The translations under genes and the position numbers were made by a program. Below, piece after piece: positions 26,564 to 38,758 of a stretch of 64,000 nt of DNA. Source of the stretch: Rhodobacter xanthinilyticus (lineage in GTDB: Bacteria > Pseudomonadota > Alphaproteobacteria > Rhodobacterales > Rhodobacteraceae); contig NZ_CP017781.1 in the NCBI RefSeq assembly GCF_001856665.1, forward strand, positions 3,116,001 to 3,180,000, in the 5' to 3' direction. Every line of letters begins with the position of its first letter. The first letter of the stretch is position 1. The notes under the pieces were generated by a model. It saw only the letters and a list, made by a program, of their open reading frames with translations. It made no database searches and was not told the origin of the DNA.

Positions 26564-28453
26564 ATGCCGAGCTTTGTTTCGACCGCCGATCGCGACGCGA
26601 TCGAGGCGCAGATGCCGTGGGAGGCGCGGGGCTGCGCCACCACGATGTATGAGTTCCTGACCCGCACCCGCGACGCCCATGGCGCGCGCCCGGCGCTGTC
26701 GTTCCAGCTGACCTCCGGCCCGAAAGACCCGGCTGTGACGCTGACCTGGTCCGAGGTCCACGCCCGCGTCACCCAGATCTCGAATCTGTTGCGCAAGCTC
26801 GGCGTGACCGAGACCGACACCGTCGCCTATCTGCTGCCCAACTGCATCGAGACGGCGCTCGTGCTGCTTGCCGGCGCGGTGACCGGCATCGTCAACCCGA
26901 TCAACCCGCTGCTCGAATCCGAGCAGATCTCGGCGATCTTGCGCGAGACGAAGGCCAAGGTTCTCGTCACGCTCAAGCCCTTCCCGAAGACCGACATCGC
27001 GCAAAAGGCCGCCGAGGCGGTGAAATTCGCGCCCAATGTCCAGACCATCCTCGAGATCGACCTCAACCGCTACCTGACGCCGCCGAAGAGCTGGATCGTC
27101 CCCTTCATCCGCCCCAAGCTCGAGACCAGGCACCACGCCGATGTCTACGACCTCAACCGCGAGGCGGCGAAGATGCCCGCCGACCGGCTGACCTTCGCCG
27201 ACAGCAAGGGCGACCGGGTCGCGGCCTATTTCCACACCGGCGGCACCACCGGCATGCCCAAGGTCGCGCAGCACAAATATTCCGGCATGATCTACAACGG
27301 CTGGCTCGGCGGCACGCTGCTGTTTGACAAGACCGATGTGATGATCTGCCCGCTGCCGCTGTTCCACGTTTTCGCGGCCTACCCGATCTTGATGTCCGCC
27401 ATCGAATCCGGGGCACATGTCGTGATGCCCACCCCGGCGGGCTATCGCGGCGAGGGCGTTTTCGACAATTTCTGGAAACTGGTCGAGCGCTGGGGCGTGA
27501 CCTTCCTGATCACCGTGCCGACCGCGATCTCGGCGCTCATGCAGCGCCCGGTGAACGCCGATATCTCCTCGCTGCGCACCGCGATCTCGGGCTCGGCTGC
27601 GCTGCCGATCGAGCTTTACAACCGCTTCAAGGAGGCCACCGGCGTCGAGGTCTGCGAGGGCTATGGGCTGACCGAGGCGACCTGTCTGGTCGCGGTGAAC
27701 CCGCCCGATGGCAACAAGAAGGTCGGCTCGGTCGGCCTGCCGCTGCCCTATTGCCATGTCCGCATCCTGCGCGCGACGCGCGAGGGCTATATCGAATGTG
27801 CCACCGACGAGATCGGCGAGATCTGTGTGGCGAACCCGGGCGTCTACGAGGGCTCGACCTATACCGAGGCCGACAAGAACCACGATCTCTTCGCCGAGGA
27901 CCGCTTCCTGCGCACCGGCGACCTCGGGCGTCTCGATGCCGACGGCTATCTGTGGATCACCGGCCGCGCCAAGGATCTGATCATCCGCGGCGGCCACAAT
28001 ATCGACCCCGCCGAGATCGAGGAAGCGCTGCTCAGCCACCCGAAGGTCGCCTTCGCCGGCGCCATCGGCCAGCCCGACAGCTTCGCGGGCGAGCTGCCCT
28101 GCGTCTATGTCGAGCTGATCGCCGGCGCCGCGCTGAGCGAGGCCGAGCTCGCCGCCCATGCCAAGAAACATATCCACGAACGCGCCGCGATCCCGAAACA
28201 TATCGAGGTTCTGCCCGAACTCCCGAAAACCGCGGTCGGCAAGATCTTCAAGCCCGAGCTGCGCAAACGCGCGATCCGCCGGGTGCTTGATGAGGCGCTG
28301 CGCGAGGCGGGGCTCGCGGCCGAGGTCGCCGAGGTGGTCGAGGACAAGAAACGCGGCCTCGTCGCGCAGCTTGCCCGCACCGGCACGGTCGATGAGGCGG
28401 CGCTCAAACACAAGCTGGGCGAGTTCACCGTGCCTTGGGAGTGGAAAAAGTAA
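26564..28453 (+). CDS. Acyl-CoA synthetase (AMP-forming, long-chain type)
   Basis: 629 residues from the ATG at 26564, preceded by GGGAGGAAG. The phosphate loop FHTGGTTGMPK is at about residue 221, followed by EGYGLTEATC, the hinge RTGDLGRLDADGYLWITGR and the C-terminal lysine motif TAVGKIFKPELR (about residue 559). It would activate fatty or related acids to CoA esters. A C-terminal extension after the lysine motif is longer than in FadD. No beta-oxidation gene lies next to it. A clear terminator follows. Confidence 0.87.
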   Translation: MPSFVSTADRDAIEAQMPWEARGCATTMYEFLTRTRDAHGARPALSFQLTSGPKDPAVTLTWSEVHARVTQISNLLRKLGVTETDTVAYLLPNCIETALVLLAGAVTGIVNPINPLLESEQISAILRETKAKVLVTLKPFPKTDIAQKAAEAVKFAPNVQTILEIDLNRYLTPPKSWIVPFIRPKLETRHHADVYDLNREAAKMPADRLTFADSKGDRVAAYFHTGGTTGMPKVAQHKYSGMIYNGWLGGTLLFDKTDVMICPLPLFHVFAAYPILMSAIESGAHVVMPTPAGYRGEGVFDNFWKLVERWGVTFLITVPTAISALMQRPVNADISSLRTAISGSAALPIELYNRFKEATGVEVCEGYGLTEATCLVAVNPPDGNKKVGSVGLPLPYCHVRILRATREGYIECATDEIGEICVANPGVYEGSTYTEADKNHDLFAEDRFLRTGDLGRLDADGYLWITGRAKDLIIRGGHNIDPAEIEEALLSHPKVAFAGAIGQPDSFAGELPCVYVELIAGAALSEAELAAHAKKHIHERAAIPKHIEVLPELPKTAVGKIFKPELRKRAIRRVLDEALREAGLAAEVAEVVEDKKRGLVAQLARTGTVDEAALKHKLGEFTVPWEWKK

Positions 28454-28460
28454 CCCCCCG

Positions 28461-28485
28461 ACGGCGCCTTCGGGCGCCGTTTTGC
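28461..28485 (+). terminator. Terminator after the long-chain acyl-CoA ligase
   Basis: ACGGCGCC-TTCG-GGCGCCGT (28461-28480) is a perfect eight-pair stem with a UUCG loop, followed by TTTGCTT. Confidence 0.9.
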
Positions 28486-28546
28486 TTCGCGACGGTTGCG
28501 CGCGCGCCAAGGGCGGCGAATATGGGCGGCAAACGGAGGGCGGCGG

Positions 28547-29305
28547 ATGAACTGGCTGGCATGGGAACATTGGGGCTATGCGGTGCTTGCGGTGGTGGGC
28601 ACGGGGCTTGCGGTCTGGGCGGTGGATCACGCGCTGATGCGCCCCGCCGTCGCCCATCGGCTCAAACCCTATCGCGGCGTGGTCGCCCCCTTCATCAACG
28701 TCAATGCGATGCTCTTCGGGCTGACGCTCGCCTTCATCGCCGATGACACCTGGTCCTCACGCGACCGGGCGATGGATGCGGTCTTTCGCGAGGCCGACAG
28801 CCTGCGCAGCCTGATCGTGCTCTCCGAGGCGCTCGGCGCGCCGCTCTCGGCCCAGCTCACCGCCGCCGCCACCACCTACGGCGCCGCCGCCGCGGCCGAA
28901 TTCAGCGCCCTGCGGCAAAGCCACGCCGACCCCGCCGCCAGCGCCGCCGCCGATGCGCTGCTCGCCCTCGCCGCGAGCCCCGCGCTGCGCGCCGCCGCGG
29001 GCGATCCGGTGCAAAGCCAGATCCTCGACAAGGTGATGCTCCTGCGCGACGACCACGACATGCGCGTCGCCCTCATGCAGACCCACCTCAACCCGTTGAA
29101 ATGGCTCGGCATGGCGATCCTCGGCTTCCTCACGATCCTGTCGATCGCGGCGGTGCATCTGGAAAACGTCCGCGCCGGCACCTTCGCGATCGCGATCTTC
29201 GCCCTCGCCTCGGCGCCGACCTCGGCGCTCGTGCTCGTTCAGGGCAACCCGTTTCAGGAGCCCGCCGCCGTCACCGCCGAGCCAATTCTCGACGCGATCC
29301 GCTAG
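28547..29305 (+). CDS. DUF4239 (bestrophin-like) membrane protein
   Basis: 252 residues from the ATG at 28547 with GGAGG upstream. There are membrane segments near residues 10-28 and 48-65 and two more at the C-terminus (about 182-202 and 208-228), separated by an Ala-rich soluble region. This pattern and the FINVNAMLFGLTLAFIADD block match the DUF4239 group, distantly related to bestrophin channels. The function is unknown. Confidence 0.7.
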   Translation: MNWLAWEHWGYAVLAVVGTGLAVWAVDHALMRPAVAHRLKPYRGVVAPFINVNAMLFGLTLAFIADDTWSSRDRAMDAVFREADSLRSLIVLSEALGAPLSAQLTAAATTYGAAAAAEFSALRQSHADPAASAAADALLALAASPALRAAAGDPVQSQILDKVMLLRDDHDMRVALMQTHLNPLKWLGMAILGFLTILSIAAVHLENVRAGTFAIAIFALASAPTSALVLVQGNPFQEPAAVTAEPILDAIR

Positions 29306-29359
29306 GCGCGCTCAATCTCCATTGACCAAACGCGATTCTCCACGCATATCCCGGCCATC

Positions 29360-31159
29360 ATGACCGATCTCGATCACATCCGTAACTTCTCCATCGTGGC
29401 CCATATCGACCACGGCAAATCCACCCTCGCCGACCGGCTGATCCAGATGACGGGGACGGTGGCCGAACGCGATATGAAGGCGCAGCTCCTCGACTCGATG
29501 GATATCGAGCGCGAGCGCGGCATCACGATCAAGGCCAACACCGTGCGGATCGAATATCCCGCCAAGAACGGTCAGACCTATATCCTGAACCTGATCGACA
29601 CCCCCGGCCACGTCGACTTCGCCTATGAAGTCTCGCGCTCGATGCGCGCGGTCGAGGGCTCGCTTCTGGTCGTCGATGCCTCGCAGGGCGTCGAGGCGCA
29701 GACGCTCGCCAACGTCTATCAGGCGATCGACGCGGGCCATGAGATCGTGCCGGTGCTCAACAAGATCGACCTGCCCGCCGCCGACCCGGAGGCCGTGAAG
29801 GCCAATATCGAGGATGTCATCGGCATCGACGCCTCCGACGCGATCCCGATCTCGGCGAAAACCGGACTCGGCATCCCCGATGTGCTCGAGGCGATCGTGC
29901 AGCGCCTGCCCGCGCCGAAAGGCGACCGCAGCGCGCCGCTGAAAGCGATGCTGGTCGACAGCTGGTATGACCCCTACCTCGGCGTCGTCGTCATGATCCG
30001 CGTCATGGATGGCGTGATCAAGAAGGGCGACCGGATCAAGATGATGCAGACCGGCGCGGTCTATGGCATCGACAAGCTCTCGGTGCTCAAACCGCAGATG
30101 GTCGATATCGCCGAGCTCGGCCCGGGCGAGATCGGCGTCTTCACCGCCTCGATCAAACAGGTCCGCGACACCCGCGTGGGCGACACGATCACCCATGAGA
30201 AAAAACCCTGCGCGGCGCCGCTGGCGGGCTTCAAACCCGCGCAGCCGGTGGTGTTCTGCGGCCTCTTCCCGGTCGACGCCAATGATTTCGAGGCGCTGCG
30301 CGACGCGATCGAGAAACTCGCGCTCAATGACGCGAGCTTCAGCTACGAGATGGAGACCTCCGCCGCGCTTGGCTTCGGCTTCCGCTGCGGCTTCCTCGGG
30401 CTGTTGCACCTCGAGGTGATCCGCGACCGGCTCGAGCGCGAATATGATCTCGACCTGATCACCACCGCGCCCTCGGTGGTCTTCAAGCTGCACATGAAGG
30501 ACGGCGAAGTGCGCGATCTGCACAACCCCGCTGACATGCCCGACCTGACCTATGTCGACCATATCGAGGAGCCGCGGATCAAGGCGACGATCATGGTCCC
30601 CGACGATTACCTCGGCGATGTGCTCAAGCTCTGCCAGGATCGTCGCGGCATCCAGCTCGACCTGACCTATGCCGGCTCGCGCGCGATGGTGGTCTATGAC
30701 CTGCCGCTCGCCGAGGTCGTCTTCGACTTCTACGACCGGCTGAAATCGGTCACCAAGGGCTATGCGAGCTTCGATTACCAGCTGAGCGAATATCGCGAGG
30801 ATTTCCTCGTGAAAATGTCGATCCTGGTCAATGACGAGCCGGTCGACGCGCTCTCGATCATGGTCCACCGTGACCGCGCCGAAAGCCGCGGCCGCGCGAT
30901 GGTCGAGAAGCTCAAGGAGCTGATCCCGCGGCACATGTTCAAGATCCCGATCCAGGCCGCGATCGGCGGGCGGGTGATCGCGCGCGAGACGCTCTCGGCG
31001 ATGCGCAAGGACGTGACCGCGAAATGCTACGGCGGCGACGCCACGCGGAAGAAGAAGCTCCTCGAGAAGCAGAAAGCCGGCAAGAAGAAGATGCGTCAGT
31101 TCGGCAAGGTCGAGATCCCGCAATCGGCCTTCATCTCGGCGCTCAAGATGGACGACTGA
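29360..31159 (+). CDS. lepA: Elongation factor 4 (LepA)
   Basis: 599 residues, full length. The GTPase motifs are AHIDHGKST (14-22), the RGIT switch I, DTPGHVDF and [10 protein letters not shown]. The C-terminal LepA-specific domain ends [20 protein letters not shown]. LepA is a ribosome-associated GTPase that acts in translation or ribosome assembly under stress. Its stop codon abuts that of the convergent cardiolipin synthase gene. Confidence 0.98.
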   Translation: MTDLDHIRNFSIVAHIDHGKSTLADRLIQMTGTVAERDMKAQLLDSMDIERERGITIKANTVRIEYPAKNGQTYILNLIDTPGHVDFAYEVSRSMRAVEGSLLVVDASQGVEAQTLANVYQAIDAGHEIVPVLNKIDLPAADPEAVKANIEDVIGIDASDAIPISAKTGLGIPDVLEAIVQRLPAPKGDRSAPLKAMLVDSWYDPYLGVVVMIRVMDGVIKKGDRIKMMQTGAVYGIDKLSVLKPQMVDIAELGPGEIGVFTASIKQVRDTRVGDTITHEKKPCAAPLAGFKPAQPVVFCGLFPVDANDFEALRDAIEKLALNDASFSYEMETSAALGFGFRCGFLGLLHLEVIRDRLEREYDLDLITTAPSVVFKLHMKDGEVRDLHNPADMPDLTYVDHIEEPRIKATIMVPDDYLGDVLKLCQDRRGIQLDLTYAGSRAMVVYDLPLAEVVFDFYDRLKSVTKGYASFDYQLSEYREDFLVKMSILVNDEPVDALSIMVHRDRAESRGRAMVEKLKELIPRHMFKIPIQAAIGGRVIARETLSAMRKDVTAKCYGGDATRKKKLLEKQKAGKKKMRQFGKVEIPQSAFISALKMDD

Positions 31160-32560
31160 TCACAGGATCGGCGCGAAGAGCCGCGCGAAAGGCGCCGCGA
31201 GCCGGAGGGCGAGCGGCGCCTTTTTCATGGGCCGCTCCCAGGGCCCGGCGGCGGCGAAATCGGCCTCCAGCATCGCGCCGACCTCGCGCGCAAAGCCCTC
31301 GTCGAAGATCAGCGCGCTGGCCTCGAAATTGAGCCTGCACGACCGGCTGTCGAGATTGTGCGAGCCGATCGCGGCCATCGCCTCATCGACCAGCACCACC
31401 TTCTGATGCATGAACCCCGGCCCGTAGCGGTAAAACCGCACCCCCGCGCCGCGCATCTCCTCGAGGAAGGCAAACCCGGCGAGCCAGACGAGCCAATGGT
31501 CGCGCCGCCCCGCCACGATCACCCGCACATCGACCCCGCGCAGCGCCGCGAGCCGCAGCGCCTGCATCAACCCGGGGTCGGGCGCGAAATAGGGCGAGGC
31601 GATCCAGACCCGCGCGCGCGCCGCCGTGATCGCCTGCGCGAAGTAGAGCCCGCCCGACTCGCGCGGATCCGAGGGCCCCGAGGCCAGCACCAGCGCCCGC
31701 GCCGCCCCCGCGGGCTCGGGCGCCCAGTCGAGCGCGAGAGGCTCGCCCGTCGCCCAATGCCAATCCTCCGCGAAGGCGAGCTGGAGCTGCGCCACGACCG
31801 GCCCCGCGAGCCGCACCATCGTATCGCGCCACGCCCCGAAGCGCGGCGTCGGCCCCAGATATTCGGCGCCGAAATTCGCCCCGCCGGTGAACCCCACCCG
31901 CCCGTCGATCACCGCGATCTTGCGATGGTTGCGGAAATTGACCCGCGGCAGCGCGCCGAGCCGCCCGCCATGGCGCGCATGGAAGTTGACGATCTCGACG
32001 CCCGCGGCGCGCAGCTCGGCCAGATAGGCGCGGCCGAGCCCATAGCTGCCGAACGGGTCATAGAGCACCGCGACCCGCACCCCCGCCCGCGCCCGCGCGA
32101 TCAGCGCGCCGGCGAGATCGCGCCCGAGGCTGTCATCGCGCAGGATATAGGTCTCGATCAGGATATAGCGCTCGGCCCGCGCGATCTCGGCGAACAGCGC
32201 GTCGAAAAACGCGGCCCCGTCGATCAAGAGCCGCGCCTCGGCGCCCTCGGTGACGGCCTGCCCGGCGATCGCCTCGAACCCCGCCACCAGCCCGTCGCCC
32301 GCCGGCCCCGGCGCCGCGGGCCGCGCGCCCCCCCGCGCCGCGATCTCGGAGAGCTGGCGCGCGCGCAGCCGCTCGGGGTAGCGGAAATCGCCAAAGACCA
32401 GATAGGCCGGCACCGCGAGATAGGGCAGCACGAGCAGGAACACCGTCCAGCCGACCGCGCCCTGCGGCGTGCGCGCCCCGGCGATGGCCCGCGCCGCAAG
32501 CCAGATCGCGGCGCCATGCAGCGCCAGAACCGCCGCGGAAATCAGCAAAGCCAGGCTCAC
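31160..32560 (-). CDS. cls: Cardiolipin synthase (phospholipase D family)
   Basis: 466 residues from a GTG at 32560. Two N-terminal membrane segments are followed by two HKD motifs: His212-Lys214-Asp219 (NHRKIAVIDG) and His385-Lys387-Asp392 (MHQKVVLVDE). The enzyme joins two phosphatidylglycerols to cardiolipin in the inner membrane. It follows thiD after 31 bases on the same strand and may be read through from the thiamine operon. Its stop abuts that of lepA (TGATCA). Confidence 0.9.
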   Translation of the reverse strand: MSLALLISAAVLALHGAAIWLAARAIAGARTPQGAVGWTVFLLVLPYLAVPAYLVFGDFRYPERLRARQLSEIAARGGARPAAPGPAGDGLVAGFEAIAGQAVTEGAEARLLIDGAAFFDALFAEIARAERYILIETYILRDDSLGRDLAGALIARARAGVRVAVLYDPFGSYGLGRAYLAELRAAGVEIVNFHARHGGRLGALPRVNFRNHRKIAVIDGRVGFTGGANFGAEYLGPTPRFGAWRDTMVRLAGPVVAQLQLAFAEDWHWATGEPLALDWAPEPAGAARALVLASGPSDPRESGGLYFAQAITAARARVWIASPYFAPDPGLMQALRLAALRGVDVRVIVAGRRDHWLVWLAGFAFLEEMRGAGVRFYRYGPGFMHQKVVLVDEAMAAIGSHNLDSRSCRLNFEASALIFDEGFAREVGAMLEADFAAAGPWERPMKKAPLALRLAAPFARLFAPIL

Positions 32561-32591
32561 GGCGCCCCCTATCTACCCTCTCGCCGCCAGC

Positions 32592-33311
32592 CTAGCCCCC
32601 CGCGCCCCCCGCCGGCAAGGCCGCGAACCGCGCGCTGACCGCCGCCTTCGCCGCCCGGGTCGCCTCGGCCAAGCCCCGCCCGCGCGCCAGCCCCGCCGCG
32701 ATGCCGGAGGCGAGCTCGCAGCCCGTGCCGCGCAGCGCGCCCGCCCGGCGCGGCGCGGCGAAATCGGTGACGCCGCGGAGCTGATAAAGCCGGTCGACGG
32801 CCTCCGCCCCCGCGCCATGCCCGCCCTTCACCAAAACCGCCCCGCAGCCCGCCGCCAGAAGCGCCGCGACCGGGTCCGAGGCGCCCAGCGCCGCGCCAAT
32901 CGCCGCAAGCTCGGGCAGGTTCGGGGTGATCAACGCCGCCCGCGGCGCCAGACGCGTAAGCAGCGCCGCCAAGCCCCCGCCATCGAGAAGCGCGCCGCCT
33001 GCGCTGGCATCCAGAACCGGGTCGAGCACCATCGGCGCGCGCGGCAAGGCCCCGGCCACCGCCGCCACCCGCGCCGCATCGACGAGCATCCCGATCTTCA
33101 CCGCGCCGACCGCCCCCGCCGCCCGGATCTGCGCCGCGACCACCTCGGGCGGCACCGGCGCCAGCGCGCAGACCCCGCCCGCGCCCTGCGCCGTCACCGC
33201 CGTGGCCGCAACCCGCGCCGCCACGCCCTGCGCCGCCGCCGCCGCCACATCGCGCAAGAGCCCCGCGCCGCCGCTCGAATCGAGCCCGCCGATCAGCAAG
33301 ACCGCGCTCAT
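32592..33311 (-). CDS. thiD: Hydroxymethylpyrimidine (phosphate) kinase ThiD
   Basis: 239 residues from the ATG at 33311. It has the ribokinase-fold HMP kinase pattern: N-terminal GGLDSSGGAGLLRD, KIGML, DPVLDASAG, ITPNLPE, VKGGH and the anion-hole motif GALRGTGCELASGIAAG. It phosphorylates HMP and HMP-phosphate to HMP-diphosphate for joining with the thiazole by ThiE. It is shorter than the usual about 265 residues but complete in motifs. ATGA overlap with thiF; last thi gene. Confidence 0.93.
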   Translation of the reverse strand: MSAVLLIGGLDSSGGAGLLRDVAAAAAQGVAARVAATAVTAQGAGGVCALAPVPPEVVAAQIRAAGAVGAVKIGMLVDAARVAAVAGALPRAPMVLDPVLDASAGGALLDGGGLAALLTRLAPRAALITPNLPELAAIGAALGASDPVAALLAAGCGAVLVKGGHGAGAEAVDRLYQLRGVTDFAAPRRAGALRGTGCELASGIAAGLARGRGLAEATRAAKAAVSARFAALPAGGAGG

Positions 33312-34204
33312 TCCCCCGCCGCGAGCATCGCCGCCCTCCCCCCCGCCGCCACATGCGCCGCCGCCGCCCGCCACGCCCGCAGCCCGCTCGCGCAGACAAA
33401 GACCGCCCGCCGCCCGGGCACCGGCGCCCCCGGCGCCGCCGCGCGCAGGTCGATCACACAATCCCCCGCGCCGATCTCGGCCGCCGCGATGAACCGCAGG
33501 GGCGTGGCGGGCTCCTCGGCGCCCTCGAAGCGAAACCCGCCCATCCGCCAGCGCGCGAAATCCATCGTGACGAGCCGCGCAAGCCCGCCCCGCCCGAGCA
33601 GGATCGAGAGCGCGATCTGCGCCGCCGTGGCGCCGAGCGCGGCGACCACGGGCCCCATCACCCCGCCGCCCGCGCAGCTCTCGGCGCGCGCGGGCGGCTC
33701 GGGGAAAAGCGCCCGATAGCTCGGCCCGCCGCCGCAAAACCCGCCCGCATAGCCGCGCCAACCCTGCGCCGAGGCGCTGACCAGGGCCAGCCCCCGCGCC
33801 GCGCAGAGATCGGAGAGCGTGTAGGTCACCGCGAAACTGTCGGCGAGGTCGAGCACGAGGCCGACCCCCTCGACGAGCCCCGGCGCAGAGCCCGGATCGA
33901 GCCGGGCCACGCGCGCCTCGACCGCCACCCCGGGGTTGAGGCGCAGAAGTTCGCGCGCGGCGATCTCGGCCTTTGGCGCGCCGAGATCGGCCATCCGGTA
34001 GAGCACCTGCCGATGCAGATTGCTCTCCTCGATCCGGTCGGGGTCGACGAGCCGCAGCGCGCCCACCCCCGCCCCCGCCAAGAGCGGCAGCGCGGCGGCG
34101 CCGAGCCCGCCCGCCCCCACGACCAACACCCGCGCCGCGCCGAGCCGCGCCTGACCGGCGGTGCCCACCTCGGGCAAGATCTCCTGGCGTGCGTAGCGGC
34201 TCAT
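33308..34204 (-). CDS. thiF: ThiF-type adenylyltransferase with short rhodanese-like tail
   Basis: 298 residues from the ATG at 34204. The nucleotide loop VVGAGGLGAAALP is at residues 28-40, and DRIEESNLHRQVLY is the E1 signature. ThiF adenylates the ThiS C-terminus before sulfur transfer. The usual PCYRCLFPEPP reads PSYRALFPEPP here, so the first zinc CxxC is lost, and no second CxxC is seen. The last about 55 residues include VIDLRA and VCASGLRAWRAA (Cys271), a rhodanese-type active loop in a very short domain. ATGA overlaps on both sides. Confidence 0.88.
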   Translation of the reverse strand: MSRYARQEILPEVGTAGQARLGAARVLVVGAGGLGAAALPLLAGAGVGALRLVDPDRIEESNLHRQVLYRMADLGAPKAEIAARELLRLNPGVAVEARVARLDPGSAPGLVEGVGLVLDLADSFAVTYTLSDLCAARGLALVSASAQGWRGYAGGFCGGGPSYRALFPEPPARAESCAGGGVMGPVVAALGATAAQIALSILLGRGGLARLVTMDFARWRMGGFRFEGAEEPATPLRFIAAAEIGAGDCVIDLRAAAPGAPVPGRRAVFVCASGLRAWRAAAAHVAAGGRAAMLAAGE

Positions 34205-34806
34205 CGCCACGCCTCCGTCGCCGCGAGCCAGGTGCGCACCCGCGCCTCCGGGTCGGGCGCCTGGGCGATATCGGTCACCACCGCCGCACTATCGGCGCCC
34301 GCGCCAAACACCCCGGCCAGCCGCTCGGGCACCAGCCCCCCGATCGCGACAAGCGGCACCGCGCCCGCCAGCGCCTTCCAATCCGCCAGCCGATCGAGCC
34401 CCTGCGGCGCCCATTTCATCGCCTTCAGACGCGTCGGATAGATGGGCCCGAGCGCCACATAAGCGGGCGAAAGCGCGAGCGCGCGGGCAAGCTCGGCCTC
34501 ATCATGGGTCGAGAGCCCGTAGCGCACGCCCTCTCGCCGCAGCGCAGCAAAATCCGCCGTCTCCATATCCTCCTGGCCCAGATGCACCGCCCCGATCCCC
34601 AGATCGAGCGCGAGCTCCCAAGCGTCATTCAGGATCAGATCGGCGCCAGATGCTGCGCAGCAATCGCGCGCGCGGATCGCTTCGCTGCGCAGCATTTCGG
34701 GCGTGAGCCCCTTGGCGCGGAGCTGCACCGTGCGCACGCCGAGGGGCACCAGACGCTCCAGCAGACCCGCCGAACCGGCGATCAGATAGAAAGGATCGAG
34801 CCGCAT
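34201..34806 (-). CDS. thiE: Thiamine-phosphate synthase ThiE
   Basis: 201 residues from the ATG at 34806. TIM-barrel with the pyrophosphate-binding motifs TVQLRAKG, LILND, GAVHLGQEDM, GLSTHDEAE and VAIGGL. It joins HMP-PP and thiazole phosphate to give thiamine phosphate. The start shares one base with the thiG stop (TGATG). Confidence 0.94.
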   Translation of the reverse strand: MRLDPFYLIAGSAGLLERLVPLGVRTVQLRAKGLTPEMLRSEAIRARDCCAASGADLILNDAWELALDLGIGAVHLGQEDMETADFAALRREGVRYGLSTHDEAELARALALSPAYVALGPIYPTRLKAMKWAPQGLDRLADWKALAGAVPLVAIGGLVPERLAGVFGAGADSAAVVTDIAQAPDPEARVRTWLAATEAWR

Positions 34807-35564
34807 CAGGAAAGCTCCGCCAGACCGAAGATCGGGGTTGAGGCCGCGGCCATGTCGCGCGCGCCGATCAGCCCCGCCTCGAAAGCCGCCCGCCCCGCCG
34901 CCACCGCCGCCCCGAAGGCGCGCGCCATGCCGACCGGGTCGCGCGCCTTGGCGACGGCGGTGTTCAGAAGCACGCCGTCGAAGCCCATCTCCATCGCCTC
35001 GGCGGCCTGGCTCGGCGCGCCGATGCCGGCGTCGATGATCAGCGGCACGCCCGCGAAATGCGCCCGCATCGTGGCCAGCCCCGCGCGGTTGCGCAGCCCC
35101 TGCCCCGAGCCGATCGGCGCGCCCCAGGGCATCAGCACCCGGCACCCCGCCTCGAGGAGCTTCTCGCCGAGGATCAGATCCTCGGTCGTGTAGGGGAAGA
35201 CCTCGAACCCCTCCGCGCAGAGCACCCGCGCCGCCTCGAGAAGCGCGAAGGGGTCGGGCTGGAGCGTGTCGGCATGGCCGATCACCTCGAGCTTGATCCA
35301 GCGCGTGGCGAAAACCTCGCGCGCCATCTGGGCGGTGGTGATCGCCTCGCGCGCGCTATGGCAGCCCGCGGTATTGGGCAAGATCCGCCGGCCGCTCGCG
35401 GCGATCAGCTCGCGGAAGGCTGCGCCGCCCGGCCCCTCGCGGCGCAGCGAGACGGTGATCACCCCCGCCCCGGAGGCCGCGATCGCCTGCGCGAGAACGG
35501 CGGGCGAGGGATATTGCGCGGTGCCGAGCAGCAGCCGCGAGCCCGGGTCGAAATCGTAAAACAT
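34806..35564 (-). CDS. thiG: Thiazole synthase ThiG
   Basis: 252 residues from the ATG at 35564. The Schiff-base lysine is Lys91 in RWIKLEVIG, and [13 protein letters not shown] and [19 protein letters not shown] bind the phosphate. It builds the thiazole from deoxyxylulose phosphate, dehydroglycine and ThiS-thiocarboxylate. It follows thiS with no real gap. Confidence 0.96.
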   Translation of the reverse strand: MFYDFDPGSRLLLGTAQYPSPAVLAQAIAASGAGVITVSLRREGPGGAAFRELIAASGRRILPNTAGCHSAREAITTAQMAREVFATRWIKLEVIGHADTLQPDPFALLEAARVLCAEGFEVFPYTTEDLILGEKLLEAGCRVLMPWGAPIGSGQGLRNRAGLATMRAHFAGVPLIIDAGIGAPSQAAEAMEMGFDGVLLNTAVAKARDPVGMARAFGAAVAAGRAAFEAGLIGARDMAAASTPIFGLAELS

Positions 35565-35565
35565 C

Positions 35566-35752
35566 TCAGCCTCCCTGCATCGGCGCGAGAACCTCGACCC
35601 GCGCCCCGGGCGCAAGCCGCGCCGCCGCACGCGCGGCACGCGCCACGAAAGCGCCATCGAGCGCGGTCGCCACGCCCTCGGGGCCAAGCCCCCTCTCGGC
35701 CAGTAGATCGGCCAGCGTTTCCGCCCCGGTCTCGACCGTCTCCCCGTTGAGC

Positions 35753-35763
<11 letters not shown>
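35566..35763 (-). CDS. thiS: Sulfur carrier protein ThiS
   Basis: 65 residues from the ATG at 35763. Ubiquitin-like beta-grasp protein beginning MRIELNGE and ending in the required Gly-Gly (APMQGG), which is adenylated by ThiF and then thiocarboxylated. The start lies within the last codons of thiO (11-base overlap). Confidence 0.95.
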
Positions 35764-38487
<2,724 letters not shown>

Positions 38488-38520
38488 TCAAGCGATGAGA
38501 CCCAGGCCAACAGGATAGAA

Positions 38521-38580
38521 AGGGGCCAAACGGCCCATGCTGCGTTGCAGCGAAGCGGGCCCGATGGCCCGAAAGGGCCA
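38521..38580 (-). promoter_or_regulatory. Two hairpins between TPP aptamer and thiC (possible expression platform)
   Basis: TGGCCC-gaaa-GGGCCA (38565-38580) and, nearer thiC, GGGCC-gttt-GGCCC read on the minus strand (38536-38523) followed by CTTTCT. The second resembles a weak terminator about 45 bases before the start codon. They may form the switch downstream of the aptamer. Confidence 0.4.
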
Positions 38581-38593
38581 CCCGTGCTTGGCA

Positions 38594-38710
38594 GGGGGGA
38601 GGCGGCTTCCGGTCTTCCTACGCCAGTATCAACTGGGTCAGGTTCGAAGGGTCGCTTCACCGGGGTTGCCCCCAATCAGCCTCTCAGTCCCCTAGGCGGG
38701 ACTCCCCTGA
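38594..38710 (-). promoter_or_regulatory. TPP riboswitch (THI box) of the thiC operon
   Basis: On the minus strand the THI-box landmarks appear in order: the 5' closing arm GGGGAG, GGACTGAGAGG (CTGAGA at 38687-38682), ACCCTTCGAACCTGA, then CTGGCGTAGGAAG and the 3' closing arm CTCCCC. This is the conserved aptamer for thiamine diphosphate, about 115 bases before thiC. Confidence 0.96.
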
Positions 38711-38722
38711 CGTGGCCGCAAG

Positions 38723-38742
38723 CTGCGGCGAAACCGCCGCAG
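38723..38742 (-). terminator. Terminator of putA, directly before the thiC leader
   Basis: On the minus strand CTGCGGCG-GTTT-CGCCGCAG (38742-38723) follows the putA stop by 16 bases and ends only about 13 bases before the riboswitch. The T-tract is weak (CTTG), so termination may be partial. Confidence 0.6.
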
Positions 38743-38758
38743 CGTCAAGTGTGTTTTC

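Noticed and set aside
23939-28657. A 1572-codon open frame on the minus strand
   Set aside because: It lies antisense to the ABC exporter, LysM protein and acyl-CoA ligase. It is Arg/His/Gly-rich nonsense that follows from G+C-rich third positions, with no family motif.
29312-31123. Long minus-strand frame opposite lepA
   Set aside because: LepA is unmistakable on the plus strand; the opposite frame is a shadow with no motif.
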